Positions 12,270 through 24,590 of a stretch of DNA of 64,000 nt are shown here, one piece after another (position 1 is the first letter of the stretch; each line of letters begins with the position of its first letter). The notes beneath the pieces are model-generated. The model searched no databases and had not been told where the DNA came from. It saw nothing but the letters and a program-made list of their open reading frames with translations. Made by a program: the position numbers and the translations under genes. The DNA comes from Odobenus rosmarus divergens (taxonomy: Eukaryota > Chordata > Mammalia > Carnivora > Odobenidae), in assembly GCF_000321225.1 (NCBI RefSeq), contig NW_004450276.1, positions 6,086,936-6,150,935 on the forward strand, read 5' to 3'.

Positions 12270-12690
12270 AGTTTATGTTGCTATTGTAAATGGAAGCTTT
12301 TGGAAAGTCATGCTTCCTGAATTTACAGGAATCTTACTGGTTTTGATATTTTGATCTTGTACTCAGGAAGGTTGGTGAGCACCCATATTAGTTCTTGTAG
12401 TTAATCTGTAGATTCTCTCCAAATGCCTATGCTTTCAGTCACATCATCTGATGTCAGTTTTGTTTTTTTCTATCAAATCCTTTTATCGTTTAGTTCTCTT
12501 TTTGTCTTACTGGGTAGGACTTCTACAACAATATTGAATAGATGCAGTGATAGTTTGCAGCCTTGTCTTATTCCTAACTTTAATGGGGATGCTTTGAAAT
12601 TTTTCCATTAAACATCATGTTTGCAGCAGGTTTCTGCTAGATATCCTTTATCAGAATAGAGAGGTTCCCTTTTATTGTATTTTGCTGAGA
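12270..12690 (-). mobile_element. Ancient L1 ORF2 fragment (RT region), antisense
   Basis: Antisense L1 reverse transcriptase region. It contains the recognisable GGTAGGACTTCTACAACAAT...TTGCAGCCTTGTCTTATTCC pattern, the complement of the conserved region just before the active-site motif. It is heavily diverged, and the ORF is destroyed. Confidence 0.75.
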
Positions 12691-12704
12691 AAGACTTCTT
12701 TAAT

Positions 12705-12865
12705 GAAGACAGTCTTGCCCTACCAGATATTGATATATCTGTAACTCTGTTCTACAGAGTTACAGTAAAAACTGTAGTATTAGCACTGGGATAGATAGAA
12801 CAATAGCAGATTAACGGAGTCTAGAAATAGATGCAAATGTACATAAGAAGTCAGATGATTTATTC
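12705..12865 (+). mobile_element. Ancient L1 ORF2 fragment, sense
   Basis: A sense L1 piece downstream of the RT core. It resembles the conserved TACAGTAATTAAAACAG...GACAAATAGATC region and directly follows the antisense piece at 12270-12690. The pair could be one old 5'-inverted L1 that later lost sequence, but no TSD or tail is left to prove it. Confidence 0.6.
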
Positions 12866-13149
12866 TGGTTCACTTTGGTCTCGTTTTGTTATATTTTCCT
12901 TTTTCTCTGTTAAAATTCCATCTTGACTACTGTTATAGCTTCTCTTCCCAGTCACTGGGGCCATATCTTCTTATGCCCTACTGAAAAAGCAATTTTCATT
13001 TTAATTCTCCAATAGGTTATTTTCAGAGATTTCTTTTACTCTTCTAAATGGTGTTCATCTTTTTTTAAAATTATTTCTTATTCTGGAAAAAACGTCTGAA
13101 GCTCAACTCTGCTGTTTGGAAGGTAAGGATATACAGTGTGTTCTTTTTT
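12866..13149. other. Unassigned AT-rich DNA
   Basis: I recognise no repeat, gene or regulatory element here. It lies between old L1 fragments and a MIR. Confidence 0.4.
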
Positions 13150-13300
13150 CCTAAGCTTCAGTTTTCTTATCTGCAAAAAGGACAAGCAGAACTCCTACAC
13201 CAGGTTCTTTAAAGGAATAAATTCGCTGCTGTGTATAACATGCCTGGCATAGTACCTCACACTGGGCAGCACTCCACATGGTTTCGCTTTAATAAATATA
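13150..13300 (+). mobile_element. MIR SINE
   Basis: Contains the MIR core pattern: CTTCAGTTTTCTTATCTGCAAAA, then a spacer, then ATAACATGCCTGGCATAGTACC (described here in parts) and an AATAAATA end. It is old and diverged. Confidence 0.8.
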
Positions 13301-15263
13301 TCTGGGTTTGTTTTTTCTTATTCCTCCTCCATCATGGCACGTCCTAGTTAAACCTGGATAAGGTGTGTGCATTGTCCTTCTCCCATGTGTGATGGTTGAA
13401 TTCTCTTTCCACGTCTGCAGTGAGACGGTAGGCTGAGGAGCACAGCATCCCGTCCAATTTCCAGATCCTAGTAGGCTTTCACACAGTGCACCCCTGAAAT
13501 GTTGAACTGACACCTTCTGCCATGATGCTTCGTTCACTTATCCTCTGAGCCAAAGTTGTACATAAAAAGCTAAAACACATTCACTATTACAAGGTTATTC
13601 TATCTCATCCTATAGCATTTTATTCATAGAGAATATATTCCTAAAATATAATATCCACGAAAGTGTAGGCTTATACCTGAAGAATGTCAGCTCGTGATGA
13701 TGATGATAATGATGGACAATGGTGATGGCAATGCTTACCAGGCACTGCATTTCAAGTGCGATAAAATCCTAGCTAACTCATAGACATTTGAATCAGCAAC
13801 TCCTCAAGCAAAAAGTCACTGTGCCTAACTGTAGTACTCTCAGTGGGGACACCATCCCTTGTATATATATGTCAGCTCTTGCATTGGCTCTTTGAGTCTC
13901 TATTGAGCCACCTGGGAGGCTCAAAGCCTAGAATTTCAGCCTGTCTATTAAGCTTGGCTGTACAATGCAAATGGCGGAAGGGTCACACTTACCAACAAAA
14001 ACAAAAAGAATTAAAAACCATCAGAAAGGGTTTTCAATGACAGTTGTGGAAAACTGAAGATACTTGAAATGTACAAAACAGATTTTTTTAAGCTACTATT
14101 GCATATAAAATAGTTTAAAGGCTATTATATATCCTGACTAAAGACGAGTTAAAATAAAAGAAAGAGTTGAAGTGAGATAAGTTCCCGCCAAATATCTGAC
14201 CAACCTTTAAAGGAATGTCTTGTTTTCTTCCCACATATTTCTTAAAGAGGAAAGCTCAGGGTCAGATAGACTAGGGGTACACTCAACTCAAGAGTCTTGG
14301 GCAGGCACAAACTCCATGCATGCTGGGGTATCAGCAGCAGGCTAATCCGCAATGGGCAAAATGATCTACAAAAAACGACCCCAGATGTAAGATTGATCCC
14401 CGATGGGCAGGATTGATCTAGGCTTGTACTATGCTAGTATCAAAGGTAGTCCAATTCAGTGGGCAGAGAATAGCAACAGAACCATCGTGGTGTTCGGATT
14501 GCTACTGGTATATCTGGTTAAGAAGAAAATCTCAGCCAGTTCTTGGGGGATATAATTTCTGGGAACAGTGATGGTCAAGGCTAGGCAGAGAAGTACCAGA
14601 ACCCTGGTCAACTGAGTTGAAGTTCATGGAAGCCTCAGTCCTTGTGCAAATAAGAAAACCAAGAGGGAAGTTCAGTGAACACAGCAAGATTAGGAAAATG
14701 TTTGTGTCCACCCAGAGTGCCCATATGGAGGTTTTCTTGCAAAAAATTCATTCCCTGCCTAAGCAGCAGATGGACAAATCTATTTAATATGGCTACCTTA
14801 CTGGGATTAATTAGGTAATTCCAGTGGAGCTTTAGCCTATTATGGATAAAGGTCCTCACTATTTACAGTTGAGTGGGATCAAACCATTCTGGCTGTAATG
14901 GGGCTTAATCTTTCCAGGCCTGAAAAAGTGTTGGAGCAGGATAGGAATCCCACTCTAAGGAGCGAAGAACATGCAGATGAAGTACTACAGATAATCCAAA
15001 GGGACAATATGGCTGCATTATTATTATTATTGCAGCACATACAGCTCACTAGACTTGAATAGAACACCACACAGTCTATATTAAGGCATAGTATCTCAAA
15101 TGATCATCAATGCCCTGGAAAAGGACATTCTGGTTTCCCTGCTAATGGCCTGAGACTTGGGCCATTCTTTTAACTTCTTGGAGTCATCTTCCCATAAAAC
15201 AGATTTTATTTGCCTCCTGATAACTACATCAATATTTTACACATATAAGTAAGATATCATTAT
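13301..15263. other. Unassigned, mostly unique DNA
   Basis: About 2 kb with no gene signature. 13690-13800 has a GAT-rich simple repeat next to a possible MIR scrap (TTACCAGGCACTGCATTTC). 14340-14420 holds a loose duplication: CGCAATGGGCAAAATGATCTA at about 14348 (21 bases, abbreviated in meaning to its core GGGCA.AAT/GATCTA) resembles CGATGGGCAGGATTGATCTA near 14401. 15016-15030 is a short (ATT)n. Open frames are short and unconvincing. Confidence 0.4.
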
Positions 15264-15280
15264 AAAAATGTGTTGCACAT

Positions 15281-15389
15281 GGGGCACCTGGGTGGCTCAG
15301 TTGTTTAAGCATCCGACTTTTGATCTCAGTTCAGGTCTTGATCTCAATGCTGTGAGTTCAAGCCCTGCATTAGGCTTGGAGCCTACTTA
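15281..15389 (+). mobile_element. Short-type CAN SINE
   Basis: The head GGGGCACCTGGGTGGCTCAG ends at GGAGCCTACTTAAAA, without the usual long pyrimidine tract, so it is the older short form. A 17-bp TSD, AAAAATGTGTTGCACAT, lies at 15264-15280 and 15390-15406. Confidence 0.95.
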
Positions 15390-15900
15390 AAAAATGTGTT
15401 GCACATAAGTATAAAAATAAAAAAGACAGGTAATGGAAGAATGGGAAAGATTTCTTAAAACCTGTTCATAGGAATTTCACAACACAACTACAAATTATCT
15501 CTCTAAACCTCTCTTGTTTCCCCAGCACCAGAATCATATCTCCCCTTGAATGACTTCATATATAGCCAAACAAAACTCATGGTACTTTCCCATAAATACT
15601 CTGCCTTTTCCTATCATATCACTACATCCTCCTCCTCATTCATACTTGACCATTCCTCTCTCTGCTATGACCACTGAATTCAAAATTTTCAGTCAAAATC
15701 TACTAACTTCATGAAGTTAGTTAGCTATACTTCTGTTCTCCTAAATATCATCACTCCAACATGTATTTTAATTAACTTAACTACAAACTGGGATTATGGG
15801 AAAGGGAGAGATGGCTTCTTAGAGAAGGTGGAATTTGAATTGACCTAGAATGAGTAAAATACTTAATAAGTAGATATTGGAGATATTCCAGTTGACATCA
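15390..15900. other. Unassigned AT-rich DNA
   Basis: It follows the SINE TSD. No gene, recognisable repeat or regulatory feature was identified. A trinucleotide-rich patch (ACC/ATC) lies at 15901-15932, next to the MIR. Confidence 0.35.
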
Positions 15901-15924
15901 CCACCGCTACCACCACCACCATCA

Positions 15925-16145
15925 TCATCATTGCTAATACTTGTTCCATGCTTACCATGAGCCAAACACTGCTCTAAGCAGTCTATATGCATTATTTCAC
16001 TTAATTCTCATGGCAACATTATGAGGTAATATTATTAGTTCCATTTTATTGATGCATACACAGAGGCACTGATAAAGAAACTTGATCAAGTTTGCTCAAC
16101 TACTAAGCAGTAGATCAAAGTGTGAAACAGAGGCTATGCTTGTAA
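15925..16145 (-). mobile_element. MIR SINE, antisense
   Basis: Matches the complement of MIR along most of its length: GAGCCAAACACTGCTCTAAG, then TTAATTCTCATGGCAACATT, then CCATTTTATTGATG, GAGGCACTGATAAAGAAACT and TACTAAGCAG. It is among the best preserved MIRs in the window. Confidence 0.85.
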
Positions 16146-16182
16146 ATACTATGCTACAATGCATAAAGAATTGATTGAGCTA

Positions 16183-18187
16183 TCCACACTACCCAAAGCA
16201 ATCTAAAGATTCAATACAATCCCTATCAAAATACCAAAGTATTTTTCACAAAACTATAAGAAATAATACTAAAATTTGTATGGAACCACAAAAGACCCCA
16301 AATAGCCAAGCAATATTGAGAATGTAGAACAAAGCTGGAGGTATCTCAACCCCAGATTTGAAGATACACAACAAAGGTCTAGTAATCAAAACAGTATGGT
16401 ACTGGCACAAAAACAGACACATAGATCAATGGAACAGAATAGAGAGCCCAGAAATAAACCTGTGTTTATATGATCAATCAATCTATGGCAAAGGAGGCAA
16501 GAATACACAATACAGAAAAGACAGTCTTTTCAATAAATGTTGCTGGGAAAACTGCACAGCCACATGCAGAAGAATTAAACTGGAACACTTTCTTACACCA
16601 TATACAAAATTAAACTCAAAATGGATTAAGGACCTAAATGTGAGACCTAAAATCATAAAACTCATAGAAGAAAACATAAGCATTAATCTATTTGATATTG
16701 GCTATAGTAATATTTTTCTAGACATGTATCCTCAGGCAAAGGAAATGAAAGCAAAAATAAACTATTGGGATTACATCAAAATTAAAAATCTTTTACAGAG
16801 CAAAGAAGCCATCAACAAAACAAGGCAACCTACTGACTGGGAGAAGATACTTGCAGGGGGTTATTTACAAAACACATAAAGGACTCACACAACTTGACAC
16901 CCAAAAAACCCAAATAATAATCCAATTAAAAATAGACAGAGGACTTGAACAGAAATTTTTCCAAAGAAGACACAGATGGGGCACCTGGGTCGCTCAGTCG
17001 TTCGGTGTCTGCCTTTGGCTCAGGTCATGAGCCCAGGGTCCTGGGATTGAGCTCCGCATCGGGCTCCCTGCTCAGCAGGAAGCCTGCTTCTCCCTCTCCA
17101 CTCCCCCTGCTTGTGTTCCCTCTCTTGCTGTGTCTCTGTCTCCGTCAAATAAAAAAATAAAATCTTAAAAAAAAAAAAGACACAAAGATGGCCAACAGAC
17201 ACATGAAAAGATGCTCCTCATCAGGGAAATGCAAATCAAAACTACAATGAGATATCACCTTATACCTGTCAGACTGGCTAGAATAAAAAAGACAAATAAT
17301 GAAAAGCATTGGCAAGGATGTGGAGAAAAATGAACCATTGTGCACTGCTGTTGGAAATGTAAATTGATGCAGCCATGTGGAAAACAGTATGGAGGTTCCT
17401 CAAAAAAATTAAAAATAGAAATACCATATGATCCGGTAAGCCCACTACTGGGTATGTACCAAAGAAAACAGTAATTTGAAAAGATATATGCACCCTATGT
17501 TAATCACAGCATTACTTACAATAGCCAAGATATGGCAGCAACCCATGTTCACAGATAGGTGAATGGATAAAGAAGATATGATACAGATAGATAGATAATG
17601 TCATAAAAATTATTAGTCATAAAAAGTGAATATCAGTCATAAAAAGAGTGAGATCTTGCCATCTGCCACAACATAAATGGACATAGAGGGTATTTTCAAG
17701 TGAATTAGGTCAGAGAAAGATAAATACTGTATGATTTCACTTACATGTGGAATTTAAAAAACATAACAAATGAACAAACAAACAGCAGAAACAGAGCCAT
17801 AAACAGAGAACAAACTGGTGGTTGCCAGGGGAGAGGGGGTACAAAATCAGTGAAAGGGAGTGAGAGATTCAGGCTTCCAGTTATGGAATGAATAAGTCAG
17901 AGGAGTAAAAGATACAGCATAGGGAATCTAGCCAATGGTATTGTAATTACGTTGTATGGGGACAGATGGTAGCTACACCTGTGGTAAGCACAGCATCATG
18001 TATAAACTTGTCGAATCACTATGCTGTACACCTGAAACTAATGTAACATTGTGTGTCAACTATACTTCAATTTAAAAAAAAAGAAGAAAGGGAAAAAAAT
18101 AATTTCCTAAGTCTTTTCCTTCCTTCCATTTTTCAGGTTCTTTTTCAAAATCCTTCCATTCATGAAGTATTTTTCTAAGTTCCTGGG

Positions 18188-18222
<35 letters not shown>

Positions 18223-18237
18223 TGCACACAGAGAGAG
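16183..18237 (+). mobile_element. L1 3' half with candidate 3' transduction
   Basis: A 16-bp perfect direct repeat, AGAATTGATTGAGCTA, lies at 16167-16182 and 18238-18253. Inside is a 5'-truncated carnivore-type L1 starting in mid-ORF2. It keeps the longest open frame of the window (16358-16879, ORF2 C-terminal part). A SINE sits at 16979-17178 and the L1 A-rich end is at about 18070-18100. The next ~90 bp are not L1 and end in a (CA)n(GA)n run, which suggests transduced flanking DNA with a decayed tail. Confidence 0.85.
16979..17178 (+). mobile_element. CAN SINE inside L1
   Basis: A complete arctoid SINE with an A-rich tail, inserted in ORF2 C-terminal sequence. The approximate TSD is GACACAGATGG on the left (ending about 16979) and GACACAAAGATGG on the right (17180-17192). 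Confidence 0.93.
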
Positions 18238-18240
18238 AGA
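18193..18240. repeat. (CA)n and (GA)n tail-like microsatellite
   Basis: About 14 CA units, a short CGCATGCACA break, then GA units that run into the right TSD of the L1 at 16183. It sits where a retrotransposon tail is expected. Confidence 0.9.
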
Positions 18241-18253
18241 ATTGATTGAGCTA

Positions 18254-19757
18254 ACAATAGCAGATAAGGGGAAACACGCAGTGTTTGAAGAAAAGCCACT
18301 GATTAATATGACTGCACACTAATAAAAATGTTCAGTCTCTATAAAGATAAAATCAGGTCAGATTATGAAAGGCCTTGAATTCTCTCACAAAATTTGCTTT
18401 TATAGGAGTTATTCTATGGATAATAGAGAGCTATCAAAGGTTTTTTAGTAGATAAATGGTATAAAATCTGGCTTTAAGGTATGTAAGTTTGGGGACAGTG
18501 AGTAGGATCTATAGATAATGGGAATTCAGCAGAAAATACCAGTTCTCTTCTTTCCATTACCTAGTAAAGAATTTAGCCTTCAGCTTAATTTCAATCAATG
18601 CAGATTCTGAAACAATGTAACCTATGGCACCCTCAACAAACATGAAGAAATAAGAATTCATCATGGGCCAGTAAGTATATAATAATAGTGACTCTTGCTA
18701 ACTTTATGAAATTATTATTGTCCAAATCTCCTCCTTCCGTGGCATACATATTTAATGTACAGTCTCCTCTAATTACTGGATGTGTTTATCAGCTGCATAT
18801 TTATTAAGTAAAGACAAAGATACTCAATATGTTTGCCCTGCATAAATCTTCTTCTTCTACTCCAAGCAAGTTACAATTAGCAGCCAAAGCAATATCGAAA
18901 GGGGCTGAGAAAGAACAATGAAAGATGTGTGAATTATGTGTATAATTGAGTATAATTAAATCCTTTTGCTGAGAGAAATGGAGGTGTAACAGTTACTCAC
19001 ACTTTTTAGCTGCTCTTATCAAGCCCCCAGTGGAACCCTTGGAAGGAAGCTGCAAAAGGTGTAAATTCTGCACTGGGCAACCCTGCTCAAGTTCACCTCT
19101 GAAGTGGCTCAGACCACTTACTGTGCCTACTTTCCAATCCTTGTTTGTGATATAGCTATGATACTAAAACTTGATTGTTTGTGGTTAATTAGCTTAACCC
19201 ATTAAATTACTGAGTTGTTTAATAAGACATAGTTTGGTTAATATTTTGGCAGCAAATCAAAAAGTATACCCTATATATTATCTTGATTTCCCATCCTTCC
19301 CTTCAAAAATCAAACATACTTTTCCATAAAACCTACAACTATCCCAAAAATGAAGTTTATTTCAGAACTCTAAATTCCCTGTTTACTTGATTCAGGAAGT
19401 TGCTGTGTTCATTACCTGGGGGGTAGGGAGGGTACATTTTTCAGCTACTGCAGCCCAATGTTCATACCAAGAGCTTATGCTGCTTAGAATTTGGCATTTC
19501 CCTGGGTATTACTGACCTCTTTTTACAGCTGTAAAAGCAGACAATGTATTGTTTCCTAGGCCAAAAATCACTTTGTCTATGCATCATGGTGTAGAAGTGT
19601 GGAGTCTCGATCAAACACTAGCCCATACTTCTTGAAGAGGAATTTGGTTTTTCTCACAGGTAACCCCGCCTACAAGCTCAAGCCAAGGTGGGGCGGCACT
19701 CCATCTGAGTAACCAACTGCTTAAGGCTCTCACCTTTCATAATAGTAATGTATATAG
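18254..19757. other. Mostly unique DNA
   Basis: No gene structure is visible. 18330-18500 (GAAAGGCCTTGAATTC ... AGAGAGCTATCAAAGG) resembles a widespread old interspersed repeat that I cannot name. The remainder looks unique. Confidence 0.4.
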
Positions 19758-21420
19758 GACAGAGTACCAAAGCCACTGCCACCAAGTCCAGATCCAATAC
19801 CACATACCACCAATGCCCACCCAGCATGCACTGCCAATTCCTTTTGGTTCTAAGCCCAATATGGCAACTCTTCATTATCAACTGATTCAGAATCTTAAGG
19901 AAGACCATACCCCCAGAATAAGATTACAGTTGTCGGGGTTGGTGCTGTTGGCATCTTAGTGAAGGACTTGGCTGATGAACTTGCTCTTGTTGCTGTCATG
20001 GAAGACAAACTGAAGGGAGAGATGATGGATCTCCAACATAGCAGCCTTTTCTTTAGAACACCAAAAAAATTGTCTCTGGCAAAGACTATAACGTGACTGC
20101 AAACTCTAAGCTGGTTATTGTCACAGCTGGGGCATGTCAGCAAGAGGGAGAAAGCCATCCTAATTTGATCCAGCATAATGTGAACATCTTTAAATTCAAC
20201 ATTCTTAATATTGTAAAATATAGTTCAAACTGCAAGTTGCTTGTTATTTCCAGTCCAGTGGATATCTTGACCTATGTGGCTTAGAAGATAAGTAGCTTTC
20301 GCAAAAACAGTGTTATTGGAAGTGGTTGCAATCTGGATTCAGCCTGGTTCCATTACCTAATGGGGGAGAGCCTGGGAGTCCATCCATTAAGCTGTCATGG
20401 GTGGGTCCTTGGGGAGCATGGAGACTCTAGTGTCCCTGTATGGAGAATAAATGTTGCTGGTGTCTCCCTGAAGAATCTGCACCCTGACTTAGGCACTGAT
20501 GCAGTTAAGGAACAGTGGAAAGAGGTTCACAAACAGGTGGTTGACAGTGCCTATGGGGTGATCAAACTGAAAGGCTAGCCATCCTGGGCCACTGGGCTGT
20601 CTGTGACAGATTTGGCAGAAAGTGTAACGAAGAATCTTAGGTAGGCGCATCCCATTTCCACCATGATTAAGGATCTCTACGGAATCAAAGATGATGTCTT
20701 CTTTAGTGTTCTTTGCATCTTGGGACAGAATGAAATCTCAAATATTGTGAAGGTGAATCTGACCCCTGAGGAAGAGGACCTTTTGAAGAACAAAGCAGAT
20801 ACACTTTGGGGGATCCAAAAAGAGCTGCAGTTTTAAAGTTTTCTAATGTTGTACTACTTCACTCTCTAGACGACAACAGGATTTTAGTTGGAGGCTGTGT
20901 GTATTGTCCTTATTATCTGATCTGTTACTCAAGTAGTAATATTAAGAGGGCTAGGAAAAAAATACCAATTTCCTAAAGTTACAAATAGGAATGGTTCACA
21001 AAACCCTGCAGCTATATCCTGATACTGGATGATCCCTATCTCGGGCTGTTCAAAATTGGTTCATGTAAAATAGTTCAACCACCTCAGAGGCACCACTGCC
21101 AATGTCACATATGTTGTGGTTGCTCTTCAAACTAGATGTGTATTTACCGTGTGCTATAGAATTTCTGGTTTCTCTACTCAATATGCCAATCTGACTTTTT
21201 TTTTCCTCCGGTCAGTCACATCCTGGGATCTACTAGATAAATTCAATATTGCATGTATTGTGCATAGCTGTTCTAAAGGATCTTATTTTGTATACTATAT
21301 GTGTCAGAATATGGTATACATTGCAATATAATGTAAAAAGAAAGATCTACCTATAAACAATGCAACCAAGTGTCATACCAACTAAAATACCAAATAAACT
21401 TTGAAGAGTGAAAAAAAAAG
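19758..21420 (+). pseudogene. LDHA: LDHA processed pseudogene (lactate dehydrogenase A)
   Basis: An intronless copy of the mRNA for lactate dehydrogenase A, the cytosolic NAD-dependent enzyme that interconverts pyruvate and lactate. 19760-19860 matches the LDHA 5' UTR with its CpG sites decayed. The ATG is at 19861, the stop-equivalent at 20834-20836, the 3' UTR runs to about 21408 and an A-tail follows. The NAD-fold region (GVGAVG) and the catalytic-His stretch [11 protein letters not shown] are recognisable. Lesions are a lost codon near 19893, a 1-base deletion at 19910-19914, an 18-base deletion near 19952, a 2-base insertion at 20063-20069, TGG to TAG at about 20281, and a stop after KLKG near 20577. 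The substrate-loop Arg (ES-R-LNL) is His and the Arg of LDSARF is Trp. The sequence fits LDHA better than LDHB. I found no clear TSD. Confidence 0.96.
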
Positions 21421-22599
21421 AAACAGATATGACATCTGCAAGTGTTACTGATGTTACGATATGTCTTTAATCAGCAGTCATTGCTTTAAAGCTCTTCCCA
21501 GAGAGTATAGCTTTGAATCACCCATTCAGATGGTACTTTTGTGAATGCTTCTTCCCTACTCCCCATGTTTCCTTCCAGTAGAAGAATCTCAGTGACAAAA
21601 CATCTTGGCTTTTCTCTGCCCTAGTTAGCTAATCTTACTGGAGAATCTGGAAGAAGAAACTGAGTACGCATAAGCTAGACTCCTTCACTTTCACTTGGGA
21701 AAAGAGTAAATATTCTCTATTTCTCCTAAGACCTTTGTGAAGGGCCTTCCCTGCTCTAGTGCTGCCTGATACTGTGTAGATGTGTCAGTCTGTTTCTGGG
21801 GTTCAGTAGTGGAGCTTGCCCACTTGCTTAACACTTAGAAGCCACATTTTCCAAAATCAGCCATATAAGTAATGAAGGTGATATTTGCAACCTCCATCTG
21901 CTGATATATTTTATTTTGCAGTCAATTGGGAATGTGTTCATAAAAAATGTATCTTTATTGGGTCCCAGCTAACACCCAACAACTACCGAGTCCAACTGAA
22001 AAAAAATTTAATTTAATAAAAGCAGATTCCCACACCATCGATTCATTCTTTGAGGCTGAAAAGTTCTAGCCTAGTGTCACTTACACCAATGTATAGGTAG
22101 AACATGTTAAAATGAACCTTCTCAGAATTGCCTTCACTGAGTCAGACATTAATGTTGGTTTTTACTGGAAGTCATTATGAAAAAGGGCTGTGTAAAATAA
22201 CATATGTATCTACTGATTGTTAAAAACATTATCTGTTACATGTCTGTTGCTCAATGTCTCACTTGTTTATCCCATGTGGAATTTTTACTTTAGAATTTAG
22301 AAGCAGGAGAATATTGTCTTTACTCTAAAACTGGTATACTTACTCAGCAAGGTAAAGATAACTGTGTAACCTATGATAATTCTCTCTTTTGATTTCACTA
22401 GCAGGAAATCCCTGAGCCAGAGTAGTGCTCAGGCACAGGAATTATAATAGCCAATATGAACAACATTCTTGCTTCATTCTCTTCATAGTTTCAGTATCTA
22501 ATTTCCATTTTAAAAACTTGCACACAATCAGTTTTGTAGGCCATCCCATAGTCTAAAATATAAATAAACACAGTTAAAATAATATAGCAAAATTAAAGC
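21421..22599. other. Unassigned unique DNA
   Basis: Right flank of the LDHA pseudogene. No repeat, exon or regulatory element was recognised. It is AT-rich with short scattered open frames only. Confidence 0.4.
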
Positions 22600-24590
22600 A
22601 AAGAATTTCCAGTTTCCAGTCCAGCATGTAAGGAGCTTGAAAGTCATCACCCCTGACCTCACAATAAGAAAAATGCTGGACAAACTAAAAATCAACTATT
22701 CTTCTTAGATCCCCCAAGGATTGAGGTCCCTGCCGCCCCCATCTCTCAGCTGAACAGACAGACGGTTAGATACAGACAATCACAACTTATCAAAGCAGAA
22801 TCCCAGGAACAGGAACTTCCACAAGGACCAGTACCAGAATGGGAAAACTTAATCTGTAATTGATGAATTGCTGGAAGCTCAGTGCAGGCAAGTTTGAGAG
22901 TTAAAAATCATGGGGGGGAAGGGGCGCCTGGGTGGCTCAGTTGTTAAGTGTCTGCCTTGGGCTTGGTCCGGGGATTGAGACCCATGTCAGGCTCCCTGCT
23001 CAGCAGGAAGCCTGCTTCTCCCTCTCCCCCACTTGTGTTCCCTCTCTCGCTGTGTCTCTCTCTGTCAAATAAATAAAATCTTAAAATAAAATAAAATAAA
23101 AATCATAGGGTGATCCAGTTTTAGGGAGGCCTCCATACTTTTTGTGAGTTTTACTTCCAAGAGCCTTACCAGACTCTCAGTGAAGACTGGAGAGAAATCT
23201 CCTCCTGCTTCTGGCAAACAACAGCCACTTCGAAGTAGGCCTAGATAATTCTGTTCTTCTTTTCACAAGGTCTGCCCTCAAGATAAGCTATTGTACCAGA
23301 ACCTAACTAACTAGGTTTTAATCAGTCTAACCAATGCAGGAGAAGGGAAATATCTAACTCCAGCCAACTCTAGCCTTTCTATCTCACCTAAAGAGGAAAC
23401 AAGCAAACAAACACAACAACCACAACAAAATCCAAAACTGAGAAGATCACAACCAGAGGCACAGACTCTCTAAAAGACCGACACCTAATCATAGGACTAG
23501 AGAATGCTTCCCCTCCCCTAAACAGCTTAGCACCTCATCGGCAGGGCTTCTGTATAGTAACAGGGGGATACAACGAAAAGAACTGTGTGTCCTAGATCTT
23601 ATTTAAGAAAAAGTCTCTAGGGAAACCCAAGGAAAACAGCAGAGACAAAAACAAGGACACCAGAGGAAATTTTTGCCTGTGACATATACGGCCACAGCAA
23701 GAAGTAAACACAGCCTAACCCCTAGCTACATAATTATAAAACCTCATGTTAGGGGCCTATTTACCTTAGTTCCTTTTTTATAGTACATCATGTCTGGCTT
23801 TCAACCAAAAATGTTTTAAGAGACAGAGCAGGCACCAAAATCAAACTCAGATATGGCAGAGATGTTGGAATGATCAGAATGGAAATTAAAACAACTATCA
23901 TTAATATGCTAAGAGTTCCAATGGAAAAAATTTGGCATGATGCAAGAACATGGTTAATGTAAGCAGAGAGATGGAGACTCAAACCAAGATCAAAAGGACA
24001 TGCTGGAAATCAGAAACACCATAATAGAAATGAAGAATGCCTCTGATGGGCTCATCAATAGACTGGACATGACTGAGGAAAGAATCAATGATCTTGAAGA
24101 AATGTTAACAGAAACTTCTAAAATTGAAATGCAATGAGAAAAATAAATCAAAAAGACAGAGCAGAATATCCAACAACTGTGGGACAATTATAAAATGTGT
24201 AACATATGCATAACGGGAATATGAAAGAGAAGAAGAAAGAACTGAAGAAATATTTGAAGCAATAATGACCAAGAGTTTCCAAAATTAATGATAGACACTA
24301 AACCACAGACCCAGGGGGCTCAGATACCAGCAAGTGGCATAAATACCAAAAAATCTACACTTTGGCATATATGGAAACCACAGAAAAATAAAGACAAAGA
24401 GAAAAATTTGAAAGATGCCAAAAGGGGGGAAAATCTTACTATGAAAGAACAAATATAAGAATGTCATTCTTTTTCATTGCAACTTCTCTTTAAAAACCAT
24501 GCAAACAAGAAGAGTGAAGTATTTAAAGAAAAATGCCACCAATCTAGAATTCTGTATCCAGTGAAATTATCCTGTAAAATTTGGAATATG
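22600..24590 (+). mobile_element. Old L1 5' UTR and ORF1 region
   Basis: 22600-23800 matches the 5' UTR of old eutherian L1s (CTTCCACAAGGACCAGTACC, GAACCTAACTAACTAGG, CACAGCCTAACCCCTAGCTA). ORF1 follows (about 23850-24590) with its coiled-coil and RNA-binding parts, ending at AGAATTCTGTATCCAG. The ORF is broken by stops. A SINE lies at 22917-23097. It may be the 5' part of the element resuming at 24840, with an internal deletion or insertion at 24590-24840. Confidence 0.8.
22917..23097 (+). mobile_element. CAN SINE in L1 5' UTR
   Basis: An arctoid SINE with a shortened core: the GGCTCAGGTCATGATCC part is missing. It has an (AAAAT)n tail. The approximate TSD is AAAAATCATGGGG at 22903-22915 and AAAAATCATAGGG at 23098-23110. 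Confidence 0.93.

Noticed and set aside
12270..12865. Another twin-primed L1
   Set aside because: The two arms are far apart in L1 coordinates and no TSD or tail survives, so separate insertions are equally possible.
16358..16879. Longest open frame in the window (173 codons) as a gene
   Set aside because: The sequence is the C-terminal part of L1 ORF2, within a TSD-flanked, 5'-truncated L1.
20093..20284. Open frames in the LDHA copy as a functional short protein
   Set aside because: They are remnants between frameshifts and stops of a processed pseudogene, with key substrate-binding residues changed.
19861..20836. LDHB as the parent gene
   Set aside because: The N-terminal start, 5' UTR and 3' UTR match LDHA as I know it better than LDHB.
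22600..23800. L1 5' UTR as an active promoter
   Set aside because: It is old, diverged and interrupted by a SINE; nothing in the sequence suggests retained activity.
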